Source: Lucinisca nassula
Taxonomy: Eukaryota > Mollusca > Bivalvia > Lucinida > Lucinidae
Direction of reading: 5' to 3'
Length of the DNA stretch: 64,000 nt
Assembly: GCA_963580285.1 (NCBI GenBank)
Contig: OY757020.1
Coordinates: 100,133,497-100,197,496 of the forward strand
Below, piece by piece: positions 22,349-34,600 of the stretch (positions within the stretch are counted from its first letter, which is position 1; each line of letters begins with the position of its first letter). The position numbers and the translations under genes were made by a program. Below the pieces are notes generated by a model. The model saw only the letters and a list, made by a program, of their open reading frames with translations, made no database searches and was not told the DNA's origin.

Positions 22349-22764
22349 TTATCTTCTTCTCCAGTATAAGAGCTGTGCTGATTGAAACCAAATTACATGA
22401 AAAGCCTCTATGGGGGTGAGGCAATTAAACATTATTCGTGGTATTGTTGTCACATGACCAAGATGGGCACCTTGCCTGTATATGGTATAAACCTCATGAC
22501 CTCTGGTGAGCGTAGTGGCCCATGGGCCTCTTGTTACTTTATACATTTTTGGGAATCCGTCTGTTTTATATCTGAAATTGTTTTATGATGTGATGTATTA
22601 GTGGATTGTCAATCAACCCAAAGTTACTAAGCATAAAATCTCTTCAGTGGTAAGTCCACAGGACTATCACTGACTTGTCGGAATAAGTTATAGAAAAAAG
22701 CTACTGTGAGATCAGTGTTGCCCAAGGGGTTATCTATATAGAATCTGGACTGGAATCCTGGATT

Positions 22765-22836
22765 AGGCTTGGCAAGCAGTGTAGACCCTGATGCCGCAGA
22801 ACACAGTGTCTGATCAGGTCTACACTGTTTACTTAA
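22765..22836. repeat. GATCAGAC-type hairpin, degraded
   Basis: GGCAAGCAGTGTAGACCCTG and CTGATCAGGTCTACACTGTT form the outer arms. The inner stem is diverged. Confidence 0.65.
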
Positions 22837-22877
22837 AAAACTGGAATTTAAGATCTTTAAGGGTTAAACAAAATAGT

Positions 22878-23081
22878 TTAAGGGGAATGGGAACATCTTC
22901 AGGGGAGGCAACACCTGTAAAAGTATTTTTGTCTCCCATGTCAGTAGGAGCAAATTCTTCCTTTAAGAGTAGACCCCTTTGTCAGTGGGACAGGGCTTCT
23001 AGAAAAGCAAACAGGAAGTTCCGAAAGTTGTCCCCCTTTGAAAAATGGAAACATCTGCCAGGTATTTCCATTCCCCTTATG
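22878..23081. mobile_element. TTAA MITE (GGGGAATNNATAC family), copy 1
   Basis: TTAAGGGGAATGGGAACATC on the left and ATTTCCATTCCCCTTA on the right are imperfect inverted ends. GGGGAGGCAAC and TTGTCTCCCATGTCA are shared with 45667-45904 and 46530-46770. Confidence 0.75.
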
Positions 23082-23232
23082 TATCAGTTCGGGATATTTT
23101 CCCAGGCCTACACTCAGACAATCAACCCACCAGTAGTCTCAGTGCTTTGATTATACAAGGGAGACAACTTTCAGGACTTCCTTTTTTGCCTATTGGTAAA
23201 ATCTAGTCCCAAGAAAATGCCTACTCTTACAG

Positions 23233-23459
23233 GTAAGGGCTTATGTGACCTAGTAGGTAAGAGCTTTTACTTTTTATCATTAGGTCTCCCACAGCTGGGG
23301 CTCGAGCCTAGCTGGGTTCACACATAAGACGCCAAATTCTTCAAGGGAAGGTCAGGTGGTTTTTCTCCAGGTACTCCGGTTTTTGCCCACCTTATTATTG
23401 ACCAGCTTATTTAAAGTGGAATAATCTTGAAAGGGCTGTAAAACCAAATCCGAAAAACT
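23233..23459 (+). mobile_element. SINE family A, degraded
   Basis: Box A-like GTGACCTAGTAGGTAAGAG and box B GGCTCGAGCC are followed by the body (GAAGGTCAGGTGGTTTTTCT, TCCGGTTTTTGCCCACC) and the 3' end GGGCTGTAAAACCAAA. A second retroposon (23471-23662) is inserted at its tail. Confidence 0.8.
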
Positions 23460-23470
23460 TACACGAACAT

Positions 23471-23662
23471 TTTGTTTTGTTTGATTTTGTTTGATTTGAG
23501 GTTTAACGTCCCCGTCAACACTGTATAGGTCATTTTGGAGACGTTGCTTCCAATTTTGTGGGACTTTTACCCGACATTGAGATGAAATGCGGGCCGGATT
23601 CAGCTCTGCGTGGAAGCATCGTGCAGCCCATATATTTCTTCAAGCTCCTATGGCGGGGGCGG
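23471..23662 (-). mobile_element. SINE family D, internally deleted, with 11-bp TSD
   Basis: The minus strand ends GACGGGGACGTTAAACCTCA with a CAAA-rich tail. Direct repeats TACACGAACAT flank it at 23460-23470 and 23663-23673. Compared with 47103-47391 it lacks about 100 bp between GAGATGAAATG and CGGGCCGGATTC. Confidence 0.8.
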
Positions 23663-23673
23663 TACACGAACAT

Positions 23674-23764
23674 AATAAGCAAATTCTTTCCTTAAGAGTA
23701 CTCGTATTGATGAGAGAATATAAGCGAGTTGCCTCCCCTGAATGTGTTTTCGTACCCCTTAATA
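23674..23764. repeat. Fragment of the GGGGAAT TTAA-MITE family
   Basis: AAATTCTTTCCTTAAGAGTA and GAGTTGCCTCCCCTGAA match, in part inverted, the interior of 45667-45904. Confidence 0.5.
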
Positions 23765-24550
23765 TTGCACAGGACTGCTGGTAGTCTGAAAAGACCTACA
23801 AGTGGAGCACAGGACTGCTGGAAGTCTGAAAAGACCTACCTGTACACCTGCACAGGACTACTGGTAGTCAAAAAAGACCTATCGGTAAACCTACACAAGA
23901 CTATCGGTAGTCTGAAAAGACCTACTGGTAGACCTGCACTGGACTACTGCTAGTGTCAAAAGACCTACCGGTAGACCTGCACAGAACTGCTGGTAGTCTC
24001 AAAAGACCTACCGGTTGACCTGCACAGGACTGATGGTAGTCTGACAAGACCTACCGGTAGACCTGCACAGGACTGCTGGTAGTCTCAAAAGACCAACCGG
24101 TAGACCTGCACAGGACTGCTGGTAGTCTCAAAAGACCAACCGGTAGACCTGCACAGGACTGCTGGTAGTCTCAAAAGACCCACTGGTAGACCTGCACAGG
24201 ACTGCTGGTAGTAATAAAAGACCTACTGGTAGACCTGCACAGGACTGCTGGTAGTCTCAAAAGACCCACTGGTAGACCTGCACAGGACTGCTGGTAGTAA
24301 TAAAAGACCTACTGGTAGACCTGCACAGGACTGCTGGTAGTCTGAAAAGACATACTGGTAGACCTGCACAGGACTGCTGGTCATCTGACGACCTACTGGT
24401 AGACCTGCACAGGACTGCTGGTAGTCTGAAAAGACATACTGGTAGACCTGCACAGGACTGCTGGTCATCTGACGACCTACTGGTAGACCTGCACAGGACT
24501 GCTGATAGTCTGAAAAGACCTACTGGTAGACCTACTAGTAGACCTACTAG
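23765..24550. repeat. 43-bp minisatellite
   Basis: About 18 tandem copies of a 43-bp unit (CTGCTGGTAGTCTGAAAAGA, CCTACTGGTAGACCTGCACA, GGA). Copies at the edges are more diverged, and the last few are truncated (CTACTAGTAGAC). The ORFs across it on either strand are repeat artefacts. Confidence 0.95.
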
Positions 24551-24778
24551 AACTAGTGGGCTGTTCTTTAAATTTGCCTCCTGTGATCCTACTAATGACC
24601 AGGCAGATTGCCTAGTCAAGACCAATGGCATTACCTCCTGTTTTCACTGCAACAAATGTACAATAGGCATTAACTAGGCTCTGTGAATCTGTTTCCTTAT
24701 TTTGGATTTGACAGTTCTGCTTATGAATTTGTTAATTTATCATTATACCATCATGTAAATGAAATTTCATGCATAGCT
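24551..24778. other. Unassigned DNA
   Basis: I see no repeat boundaries or convincing exon here. Confidence 0.4.
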
Positions 24779-24960
24779 TCAGCTAAGGAGGAATATTCTG
24801 AGGATAATTTGGGGATAATTTCTCTCATTTCTCCATTAAAACATGTTTTGGGTACTTGTTAGAATTGCCTCATTGAGGCGATTCTAACAAGTACCCACAA
24901 CATGTAAGTTTCTAACAAGAAATAAGGATAATTATCCACGATTTGTCATTGTTACTCCAT
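24779..24960. repeat. MITE-like sequence with GCCTCATTGAGGC palindrome
   Basis: Positions 24850-24895 form an inverted repeat (GGGTACTTGTTAGAATTGCC and its complement) with one mismatch. The outer arms ACATGTTTTGG / CCCACAACATGT and GGATAATT / AATTATCC extend it. The core matches 9593-9653. Confidence 0.7.
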
Positions 24961-25011
24961 AGCTGGAGCTGTATGTATATTTTGTAATAAAGCAAATATC
25001 GTTTATTGGTG

Positions 25012-25529
25012 TTCATTTAGATTCCTTAGCCATCTTTGACTGGTGATCATGTCACGGTTTTGATCCCAGTTGAGTTGCCAACATTGAGGTCAGTCAAGAA
25101 ATTTCTCTACAGTCAGTCTCTCCCGTATACTAATTCAAGAAGGGCAGTTGTGAGTTTCTGGGGAATGAACCGCTGATGTTATGTATAAGCTGGTCTCAGT
25201 GGCAGTCGAATGCATGTGTAACTGATCATCAGGTCACCGGTTAGATTCCAGCCGAGTTAGCAACATTTTTCCATGGCGATTGGTCATGAAATCTTTCCAA
25301 TCTGCTGATCCAAGGAGGACAGTTCTCATTTTGTGGTGGAAGAATATGCACTGTGATGTAGAAGGCCGCCAGGGAAATGTGTGCTTAGGTAAACTGACAC
25401 GCCATGACCTAAATAATGTTTGTGCTGTTATCCAAACAAACAAAACAAGAGCTAATGTATTAGATTGCCCTAGACTGGCTCAACGTGGTCTAACCAGAGT
25501 TGACTGGGCCATTAAACTGCAAACCAAAT
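25012..25529 (+). mobile_element. SINE family E (tRNA-like), diverged
   Basis: Two tRNA-like heads are visible at about 25037-25085 (GACTGGTGATCATGTCACGG, TTTTGATCCCAGTTGAG) and 25200-25260 (CTGATCATCAGGTCACCGG, TTAGATTCCAGCCGAG). The downstream body (GGAGGACAGTTCTCATTTTG, GTGGAAGAATATGCACTG, GTTGACTGGGC) is shared with 45975-46530. Box B is degraded. Confidence 0.55.
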
Positions 25530-25702
25530 ACAGTGGAATTCCACTATTAAGACCACCTAAAATAAAGACAAATTGTGCTTTTAAAAGCATATTTAGATGG
25601 TTTCAGGTACATTTTTGTGGTGTTTTCCACCTTTGGCAATGTTCAAAAGTGGTCTAAAGACCACTTTTGAACAATCCCAAAGGTGGTAGGGATTTTACTG
25701 TA
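25530..25702. mobile_element. AGACCACC MITE with AAAGTGGTCT hairpin, copy 2
   Basis: Ends TACAGTGGAATTCCAC and GGGATTTTACTGTA have TA at the edges. The inner arms AAGACCACC / GGTGG match copy 1. The centre (25640-25673) is a perfect 16-bp stem, TGTTCAAAAGTGGTCT, with a 2-nt loop. Confidence 0.75.
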
Positions 25703-25789
25703 TACTGAGTTTCAGAAGAATAGATGTCCACTATTGTTCCTAGGGCTTATATTTACATGTATATCCCGACGACTCAGCCCTTATCCCGC

Positions 25790-25958
25790 TGCATACATTT
25801 AGCCACACCCATTGCTGACTGTCAGCCAAAGTACTTTGATATAATGTATTGTTCAAATTCACAAACTGCATGACTAGATCCCAATCAGTTGGCTTATGAA
25901 GAAGCCAACTGATCTGGAGCTAAACTGTTTGCCAAGTGCAGTGGGATAAGGGTTAAAC
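25790..25958. mobile_element. TTAGCCACACCCATTGCTGA MITE, copy 1
   Basis: TTAGCCACACCCATTGCTGA, CAAATTCACAAACTGCATGA, a CAGTTGGCTT/AAGCCAACTG hairpin and GGGATAAGGGTTAA are in the same order as in the copies at 50817-51016 and 54835-55273. Confidence 0.7.
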
Positions 25959-25964
25959 AGAAAA

Positions 25965-26345
25965 AACTAGAAATGTGTCCCTATGACATGCCCCTATCCC
26001 AAAAACACCATGATGCTACAACAGCTGTAATTGGACAGCACCTGGAAAAGTGTCCTTGAGGTCATTGGCATACTTGGGTCTTTTGTCAATTAAACCTTTG
26101 GACAAATATCTGTATCATCCTAACAAATATGACCACATCCATCCTGTGGTTTGGAAAATATGAGCTCTTGAAAATGCCTACATATGTCTATGACCTTGCC
26201 CTTGAGGTCATGGGCATGGGTGGGTATATTGCTAAATCTTTGGAACTGTATCATACCAAATACAAACCGAATACATAGCATGCTGTCGACAAAAATATAG
26301 ATCAGTTTCTAAGACCTTGATGGCAGGGGAGAAGATATGGCTGAA
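25965..26345. repeat. Old tandem repeat (GACCTTG...GAGGTCA...GGCATGGG), partial
   Basis: Two or three diverged monomers share CTTGAGGTCATGGGCATGGG, ATCATACCAAATAC and GAATACATAGCATG with 44456-45050. No ends are visible. Confidence 0.5.
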
Positions 26346-26777
26346 TGGTTGCACTACAGTAAATAATTGGTCTTTAAAAAAGCTGTTCTTGCTTTGGGGA
26401 GAGCTTTCAGTACAGAATTTAATATTCCGCTGCTTCTGATTGGATTTGGTGCTAAGCCATTATTTTTCTGGGAAGTATTATTGTTTATTAGAAGAAATAT
26501 TAGGAGGTATTTGCTATTGTAAAAAGCAGCTGATTTAAATTGAACCAGGAAATTGTGCTGACTGGCCACTGGAAATGCCTGGATTTATTTGCTGCAGTAT
26601 GAGTTTGTTGACTGTCGAAAAGGCCAAAATATGCTGCACACCACCCAATTTGTTTTGCTGCTTCTGGAAGGTAAATGGTCTTCCTGTCAAATTATATGCC
26701 TTATTATGGAAGCTTTAGACTTGTTGAAATGTTGTAGAACATGGAATATGCCCCAATTGACATTGTAAGGGGATTTT
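26346..26777. other. Unassigned DNA
   Basis: No repeat, hairpin or exon signal is evident. A 71-codon minus-strand ORF (26354-26569) has no recognisable motif. Confidence 0.4.
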
Positions 26778-27184
26778 TATGCCCCCGCGTATTCAGAGAA
26801 TACCTGTCTGTCCGTTCGTTCGTCCGGTGACATCGTCTCCGGGCCATAACTCCTAAACCGTATGGAATATATCCATGAAACTTCACAGTTGCATTCATCA
26901 CACTGAGACGATGTGTCATGAACAAGGAAGACAACTCTTGCTTTTTAGCTCACCTGTCGCGTAGTGACGAGGTGAGCTTTTGGGATCACTTTTTGTCCGT
27001 CGTGCGTGCGTCTGTGCGTCCGTAAACAATTTCAAATAAGTATATCTCCAATACCCCATGGCCAATCTTGATCAAATTACATATGAATTATCATCAGGTA
27101 GGGGGAAAGGCTGCATAAGGTTTTTGGGCTGATCAGATTGGAATTCTGGTTGCCATGGCAACATATAGCTCCCATAGACTTATA

Positions 27185-30100
27185 ATGGGAAAACATTTTA
27201 AAATCTCTGAAACCACAGGGCCCAATGCTTAGATATTAAGCATGTAGCAAGGGCAAGTGGTCAACTACATAATTCCTGCCAGTCATGCCCCTCGGTGCCA
27301 AATGGGCCACGCCCTAGGGCCCTTTCGCTCCCATAGACTAATATTGGAAAAAAAGCTTAAAAAATCTTCTCTGAAACCACAGGGCCCAGTGCTTAGATAT
27401 TTAGCATGTAGCATTGTAAGGGGACCGTCCTTCGGATCGGGACGTTAACTGGAGGCCCCCTGTGCAGGGAGAAACATCCCCTGTGCAGGTTAAAGATCCC
27501 TACCGTAATTACATGATTACTGTGTAGGCTTTCAACCTGCAAAACCTGGAGTGTATGTAATATACACCTGCGGTAATGGTCAAATGTGACCGACGCAGTA
27601 TCAGAAGATAGATAGATAGCAATAGCAAGTGGTCACCTACATAATTCCTGCCAATCATGCCCCTGGGTTCAAAAAGGGCCATGCCCCGGGGCCCCTTCGC
27701 TCCCATAGACTCATAATGGAAAAAAAGCTTCAAAAATCTTCTTCTCTGAAACCACAGGGCCCAGAGCTTATATATTTAGCATGTAGCAATGGCAGGTGGT
27801 CACCTACATAATTCCTGCCAATCATGCCCCTGGGTTCCAAATGGGCCACGCCCCGGGGCCCCTTCGCTCCCATAGACTCATAATGGAAAAAAAGCTTCAA
27901 AAATCTTCTTCTCTGAAACCACAGGGCCCAGAGCTTAGATATTTAGCATGTAGCAACGACAGGTGGTCACCTACATAATTCCTGCCAATCATGCCCCTGG
28001 GTTCCAAATGGGCTACGCCCCGGGGCCCCTTCGCTCCCATAGACTCATAATGGAAAAAAAGCTTCAAAAATCTTCTTCTCTGAAACCACAGGGCCCAGAG
28101 CTTAGATATTTAGCATGTAGCAACGACAGGTGGTCACCTACATAATTCCTGCCAATCATGCCCCTGGGTTCAAAATGGGCCGCGCCCCGGGGCCCCTTCG
28201 CTCCCATAGACTCATAATGGAAAAAAAGCTTCAAAAATCTTCTTCTCTGAAACCACAGGGCCCAGAGCTTATATATTTAGCATGTAGTAACAGCAAGTGG
28301 TCACCTACATAATTCCTGCCAATCATGCCCCTGGTGTCCAAACGGACCACGCCCCGGGGCCCATTAGCTCCTACAGACTCATAATGGAAACCATAGGGCC
28401 CAGAGCTTAGATATTTAGCATGTAGGAAGGGCAAGTGGTCAACTACATAATTCCTGCCAATCATGCCCCTGGGTTCCAAATGGTCCACGCCCCGGGGCCC
28501 CTTCGCTCCCATAGACTCATAATGGAAAAAAAAACTTCAAAAATCTTCTTCTCTGAAACCACAGGGCCCAGAGCTTAGATATTTAGCATGTAGCAACGGC
28601 AGGTGGTCACCTACATAATTCCTGCCAATCATGCCCCTGGGTTCAAAATGGGCCTCGCCCCGGGGCCCCTTCGCTCCCATAGACTCATAATGGAAAAAAA
28701 GCTTCAAAAATCTTCTTCTCTGAAACCACAGGGCCCAGAGCTTATATATTTAGCATGTAGTAACAGCAAGTGGTCACCTACATAATTCCTGCCAATCATG
28801 CCCCTGGTGTCAAAACGGACCACGCCCCGGGGCCCATTAGCTCCTACAGACTCATAATGGAAAAAAGCTTCAAAAATCTTCTTCTCTGAAACCATAGGGC
28901 CCAGAGCTTAGATATTTAGCATGTAGGAAGGGCAAGTGGTCAACTACATAATTCCTGCCAATCATGCCCCTGGGTTCCAAATGCTCCACGCCCCGGGGCC
29001 CCTTCGCTCCCGTAGACTCATAATAGAAAAAAAAAACTTCAAAAATCTTCTTCTCTGAAACCACAGGGCCCAGAGCTTAGATATTTAGCATGAAGCAATG
29101 GCAAGTGGTAACCTATATAATTCCTGCCAATCATGCCCCTGGGGTCGAAATTGGCCACACCCCTGGTCCCCTTAGCTCCTATATACTCATAATGGAAAAA
29201 AAAGTTCAAAAATCTTCTCTGAAACCACAGGGCCCAGAGCTTAGATATTTAGCATGTAGCAACGGCAAGTGGTCACCAACATAATTCCTGCCAATCATGC
29301 CCCTGGGTTCCAAATGGGCCACAACCCGGGGCCCCTTAGCACCTATAGACTCCTAATGAAAAAAAAAGCTTCAGAAATCTTCTTCTCTGAAACCACAGAG
29401 TCCAGAGCTTAGAAATTTAGCATGTAGCAATGGCAAGTGGCCACCTTCATAATTCCTGCCAATCATGCTCCTGGGGTCCAAACAGGCCACGCCCTTTGGC
29501 CCCTTAGCTCCTGTAGACTCATAATGGAAAAAAGCTTCAAAAATCTTCTCTGAAATCACAGGGCCCAGACCTTAGATATTTAGCACGTAGCAACGGCAAG
29601 TGGTCACCTACATAATTCCTGCCAATCATGCCCCTTGGTTCCAAATGGGCCACGCCCCCGGGCCCCTTCACTCCCATAGACTCAAAATGGAAAAAAGCTT
29701 CAAAAATCTTCTCTGAAACCGCAGGGCCCAGAGCTTAGGTAATTAGCATGTAGCAAAGGCAAGTGGTCACCTACATAATTCCTGCCAATCATCCTCCTTG
29801 GGTCCAAATTGGCCACGCCCCGGGGCTCCTTAGCTCCTATAGACTCAATAATGGAAAAAATGCTTCAAAAATCTTTATCTCTGAAACCACAGGGCCCAGA
29901 GCTTAGAAAATTAGCATGTGGTAATGGCAAGTGGTCACCTACATAAATCCTGGCAATCATGCCCCTGGGGTCCAAATAGGCCACGCCCCGGGGCCCCTTA
30001 GCTCCCCTAGACTCATAATGGAAAAAAGCTTCAAAAATCTTCTTCTCTGAAACCACATGGCCCAGAGCTTAGATATTTAGCATGTGGGAATGACAAGTGG

Positions 30101-30520
30101 TCACCTGCATAAATCCTGCCAATCATGCCCCTCTGGTCCAAATGGGCCACACCCTGGGACCCCCTTAGCTCCCATAGACTCAAAATGGAGAAAAGCCTCA
30201 AAAATCTTCTTCTCTGAAACCATAGGGCCCAGAGCTTAGATATTTAGCATGTAGCAACGGCAAGTGATCACCTACATATTTCCTGCTAATCATGCCCCTG
30301 GGGTCCAAATGCGCCACGCCCCGGTGCCCCTTAGCTCCCATAGACTCTAAATGGAAGAAAGCTTAAAAAATCTTCTCAGAAACTGGGAAGCACAGAACTT
30401 AGATATTTAGTCCAAATTGGCCAAATCCTGTGGCCCCTTAACTGAAACAAACTTATAATGGAAAAAAGCTTCAAACATTTCTTTGAAACCATGATATACA
30501 GACCTTAGATATTTAGTATA
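27185..30520. repeat. 167-bp tandem array of element B
   Basis: Roughly 19 monomers include AGATATTTAGCATGTAGCAA, GGTCACCTACATAATTCCTG, CCACGCCCCGGGGCCCCTT and AATCTTCTTCTCTGAAACCA. Spacing is exactly 167 bp between copies at 27629, 27796, 27963 and 28130. Some copies are truncated (28370-28400). Conservation falls off toward 30500. Each monomer yields a meaningless 60-codon + strand ORF. Confidence 0.95.
27417..27618 (+). mobile_element. LINE/SINE 3'-end fragment with GATA tail in the array
   Basis: GGGACCGTCCTTCGGATCGG, GACGTTAACTGGAGGCCCCC and a terminal AGATAGATAGATAG interrupt a monomer between TAGCATGTAGCA and GCAATAGCAAGTGG. The GGGACGTTAA phrase plus a short-repeat tail is typical of the 3' end of non-LTR retroposons. 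Unusually little 5' sequence is present. Confidence 0.6.
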
Positions 30521-31639
30521 TGATCAAGAATTCACTGTCCAGGAATATTGGTTACATCACGGTCAATTTCATTTCCACACTTTATTCAAAGTCCTATCTT
30601 CAGACTGCTGATGACCAATTAAAGAATGGCCTAGTGGGCATAATTTAAAGTATAATAAGCTTGGTAGTACAAACAACTTCAAGGAGAAAACTGTTAAAAT
30701 CTGCCATTTTTCTGGACACAAATTATTTTTTTTTTCACTGGTCAATTTTGAAATTAAATATCAAGCATCTTCATTGATATTCCAAAGTACAAATTGTCTT
30801 GATGACAGACAAAGGCCCACAAGAAAATAATTTAGTAGCTCTTGAGCTCCTAAATACAGGTTCTTTGGGTTAAAAATTAAATTTTATTGCGTGACTTCGT
30901 GATGTAACTTTTCGTGTCCATTTTTGTTACATCCTAGACAAGGCTGAATTCAGAGACAGGAGATCTCCTGTCATTTTACAAAATTCGTATATAGTAAGGC
31001 TGTTGATTTTATTTGATTTCGGACTTAAGTATAATTAACTGAAAAGAAAATGTAATTAAAAAAATTTGTACGAAGTACTCACACTGCCATTTCGTGTCCA
31101 TTTTGTTACATCACGGGATATTTCATTTTTCAGTTCCTGTAAATTTCTTATCATGGACTGTTGCAATCAAACATCACTTGCTGCATCATCATCTAGGTCA
31201 CTTTTAGCATGGGTGAAAACATTCCAGAACATGTGATGATCATAAGTGACAGGTCAAGGTTAAATATTGGACACCGTTACCTCTGAAGATGTTACATCTT
31301 CAAAAATCTTAAAAAAAAAAAAAAAAACAGGCATTGAAACTGCTTTTTATGTGGTTGTCACTGGGCTACTCTTATGTATATGTGTTTTTTTTTTAGCTCA
31401 CCGTCACGTAGTGACGAGGTGAGCTTTTGGGATCACTTTTTGTCCGTCGTGCGTGCGTCCGTGCGTAAACAATTTCTTTAAACGACATCTCCTCCTAAAC
31501 CACTGATCGGATTTTGACCAAACTTCACAGGAATGATCCTTAGGTGGTCCCCTTTCAAAGTTGTTCAAATGGTTCCGGTCCATTGCACATCTAGGTCACA
31601 GGAGCCAAAAATAGATTTTTTTTCACCAAAAAATTAAAA

Positions 31640-34600
31640 AATCTTCTTCTCTGAAACCATAAGGCCCAGGTCTTTGATATTTGGTATGAAGCTTCATCTA
31701 GTGGACCCCTACCAAGATTGTTCAAATTATAGTGCTGGGGCCAAAAATGCCCCCGCCCCGGGGCCCTTTGGTTTTACATAGGCTTATATAGGGAAAATCT
31801 TTAAAAATCTTCTTCTCTGAAACTACAAGGCCCAGGACTTTGATATTTGGTATGAAGCTTCATCGAGTGGACCCCTACCAAGATTGTTCAAATTATAGTG
31901 CTGGAACAAAAAATGCCCCCGCCACGGGGCCCTTTGGTTTTACATTGGCTTATATAGGGAAAATCTTTAAAAATCTTCTGCTCTGAAACCACAAGGCCCA
32001 GGTCTTTGATATTTGGTATGAAGCTTCATCTAGTGGACCCCTACCAAGATTGTTCAAATTATAGTGCTGGGGCCAAAAATGCCCCCGCCCCAGGGCCCTT
32101 TGGTTTTACATAGGCTTATATAGGGAAAATCTTTAAAAATCTTCTTCTCTGAAACCACAAGGCCCAGGACTTTGATATTTGGTATGAAGCTTCATCTAGT
32201 GGGCCCCTACCAAGATTGTACAAATTATAGTGCTGGGACAAAAAATGCCCCCGCCACAGGGCCCTTTGGTTTTACATTGGCTTATATAGGGAAAATCTTT
32301 AAAAATCTTCTTCTCTGAAACCACAAGGCCCAGGTCTTTGATATTTGGTATGAAGCTTCATCTAGTGGACCCCTACCAAGATTGTTCAAATTATAGTGCT
32401 GGGGACAAAAATGCCCCCGCTCCGGGGCCCTTTGGTTTTACATAGGCTTATATAGGGAAAATCTTTAAAAATCTTCTTCTCTGAAACCACAAGGCCCAGG
32501 ACTTTGATATTTGGTATGAAGCTTCATCTAATGGACCTCTACCAAGATTGTTCAAATTATAGCCCTTGGGCCAAAAATGCCCCCTTGGTTTTACGTAGAC
32601 TTATATAGGGAAAATCTTTAAAAATCTTCTTCTCTGAAACAACAAGGCCTAGGTCTTTTATATTTGGTATGAAGCTTCATCCAAAGGACCCCCAACAATA
32701 TTATTTAAATTATAGTGCTGAGGCCAAAAATGTCCCCGCCCTGGGGCCCTTTGGTTTTACATAGGCTTATATAGGGAAAATCTTTAAAAATCTTCTTCTC
32801 TGAAACTACAAGGCCCAGGACTTTGATATTTGGTATGAAGCTTCATCGAGTGGACCCCTACCAAGATTGTTCAAATTATAGTGCTGGAACAAAAAATGCC
32901 CCCGCCACGGGGCCCTTTGGTTTTACATTGGCTTATATAGGGAAAATCTTTAAAAATCTTCTGCTCTGAAACCACGAGGCCCAGGTCTTTGATATTTGGT
33001 ATGAAGCTTCATCTAGTGGACCCCTACCAAGATTGTTCAAATTATAGTGCTGGGGCCAAAAATGCCCCCGCCCCGGGGCCCTTTGGTTTTACATAGGCTT
33101 ATATAGGGAAAATCTTTAAAAATCTTCTTCTCTGAAACCACAAGGCCCAGGACTTTGATATTTGGTATGAAGCTTCATCTAGTGGACCCCTACCAAGATT
33201 GTACAAATTATAGTGCTGGGACAAAAAATGCCCCCGCCACGGGGCCCTTTGGTTTTACATTGGCTTATATAGGGAAAATCTTTAAAAATCTTCTTCTCTG
33301 AAACCACAAGGCCCAGGTCTTTGATATTTGGTATGAAGCTTCATCTAGTGGACCCCTACCAAGATTGTTCAAATTATAGTGCTGGGGCCAAAAATGCCCC
33401 CGCCCCGGGGCCCTATGGTTTTTAGCTCACCTGTCAGGTAGTGACAAGGTGAGCTTTTGGGATCACTTTTTGTGCGTCCGTGCGTGTGTGCGTCCGTCCG
33501 TAAACTTTTCTTCAAAAGACATCTCCTCCTAAACCACTGATCGTATTTTGACCAAACTTCACAGGAATGATCCTTAGGTGGTCCCCTTTCAAAATTGTCA
33601 AATGGTTCAGGTCCGTTGCACATATAGGTCACAGTAGCCAAAAATAGATTTTTTTCACCGCAAACTTAAAAAATCTTCTTCTCTGAAACCGCAAGGCCCA
33701 GGTCTTTGATATTTGGTATGAAGCTTCATCTAGTGGACCCCTACCAAGATTGTTCAAATTATAGTGCTAGGGCCAAAAATGCCCCCGCACGGGGCCCTTT
33801 GGTTTTACATGGGCTTATATAGGGAAAATCTTCTGCTCTGAAACTGCAAGGCCCAGTTCTTTGATATTTGGTATGAAGCTTCATCTAGTGGACCCCTACC
33901 AAGATTGTTCAAATTATAGTGCTGGGGCAAAAAATGCCCCCGCACGGGGCCCTTTGGTTTTACATGGGCTTATATAGGGTAAAATCTTTAAAAACTCTTC
34001 TTCTCTGAAACTGCAAGGCCCAGGTCTTTGATATTTGGTATGAAGCTTCATCTAGTGGACCCCTACCAAGATTGTTCAAATTATAGTGCTGGATCTAAAA
34101 ATGCCCCGCACGGGGGCCTTTTGGTTTTACATGGGCTTATATAGGGAAAATCTTGAAAAATCTTCTTCTCTGAAACTGCAAGGCCCAGGTCTTTGATATT
34201 TGGTATGAAGCTTCATCTAGTGGACCCCTACCAAGATTGTTCAAATTATAGTGCTGGGGCCAAAAATGCCTCCGCACCAGGGCCCTTTTGTTTTACATAG
34301 GCTTATATAAGGAAAATCTTGAAAAATCTTTTTCTCTGAAACTGCAAGGCCCAGGTCTTTGATATTTGATATGAAGCTTCATCTAGTGGACCCCTACCAA
34401 GATTGTTCAAATTATAGTGCTGGAGCTAAAAATGCCCCCCACATGGGGGCCCTTTGGTTTTACAGTGGCTTATATAGGGAAAATCTTTACAAATCTTCTT
34501 CTCTGAAACCGCAAGGCCCAGGTCTTTGATATTTGGTATGAAGCTTCATCTAGTGGACCCCTACCAAGATTATTCAAATTATAGTGCTGGGGCCAAAAAT

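Larger units (their letters stand above)
17113..22534 (+). mobile_element. Helentron-like element IV, split by element V
   Basis: The 5' end has the palindrome AGCTCATCAGAGCCGAAGGC ending GGGGGAGCT, followed by GGTGCGTCGTC. The body repeats a monomer of about 450 bp (CTACTTGGCCAATTGAAACC, GGGAACGAAAGTTTGTTCG, GTCACATGACCAATATGGCC), full-length or truncated, at about 17190, 17640, 17925, 18375 and 18800. The array breaks at 19245 and resumes at 22349. It ends with GGTGAGCGTAGT, stem-loop GGCCCATGGGCC and TCTTGT at 22534. Each monomer carries several TGACCTTGACC / TCAAGGTCA motifs. No protein is encoded. Confidence 0.7.

Noticed and set aside
22791..23150. 119-codon + strand ORF
   Set aside because: It spans a degraded hairpin and a TTAA MITE. 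No motif, and MITE relatives at 45667 and 46530 do not keep the frame.
23765..24550. CRISPR-like array
   Set aside because: Units are tandem with no unique spacers, and the genome is an animal. Other arrays in the window are likewise ordinary VNTRs.
24223..24631. Overlapping minus-strand ORFs rich in QSCAGLPV
   Set aside because: They arise from the 43-bp minisatellite.
27629..29284. Series of 60-64 codon + strand ORFs with near-identical sequence
   Set aside because: One ORF per 167-bp monomer of a non-coding array. The period is not a multiple of three and the ORFs stop in each unit.
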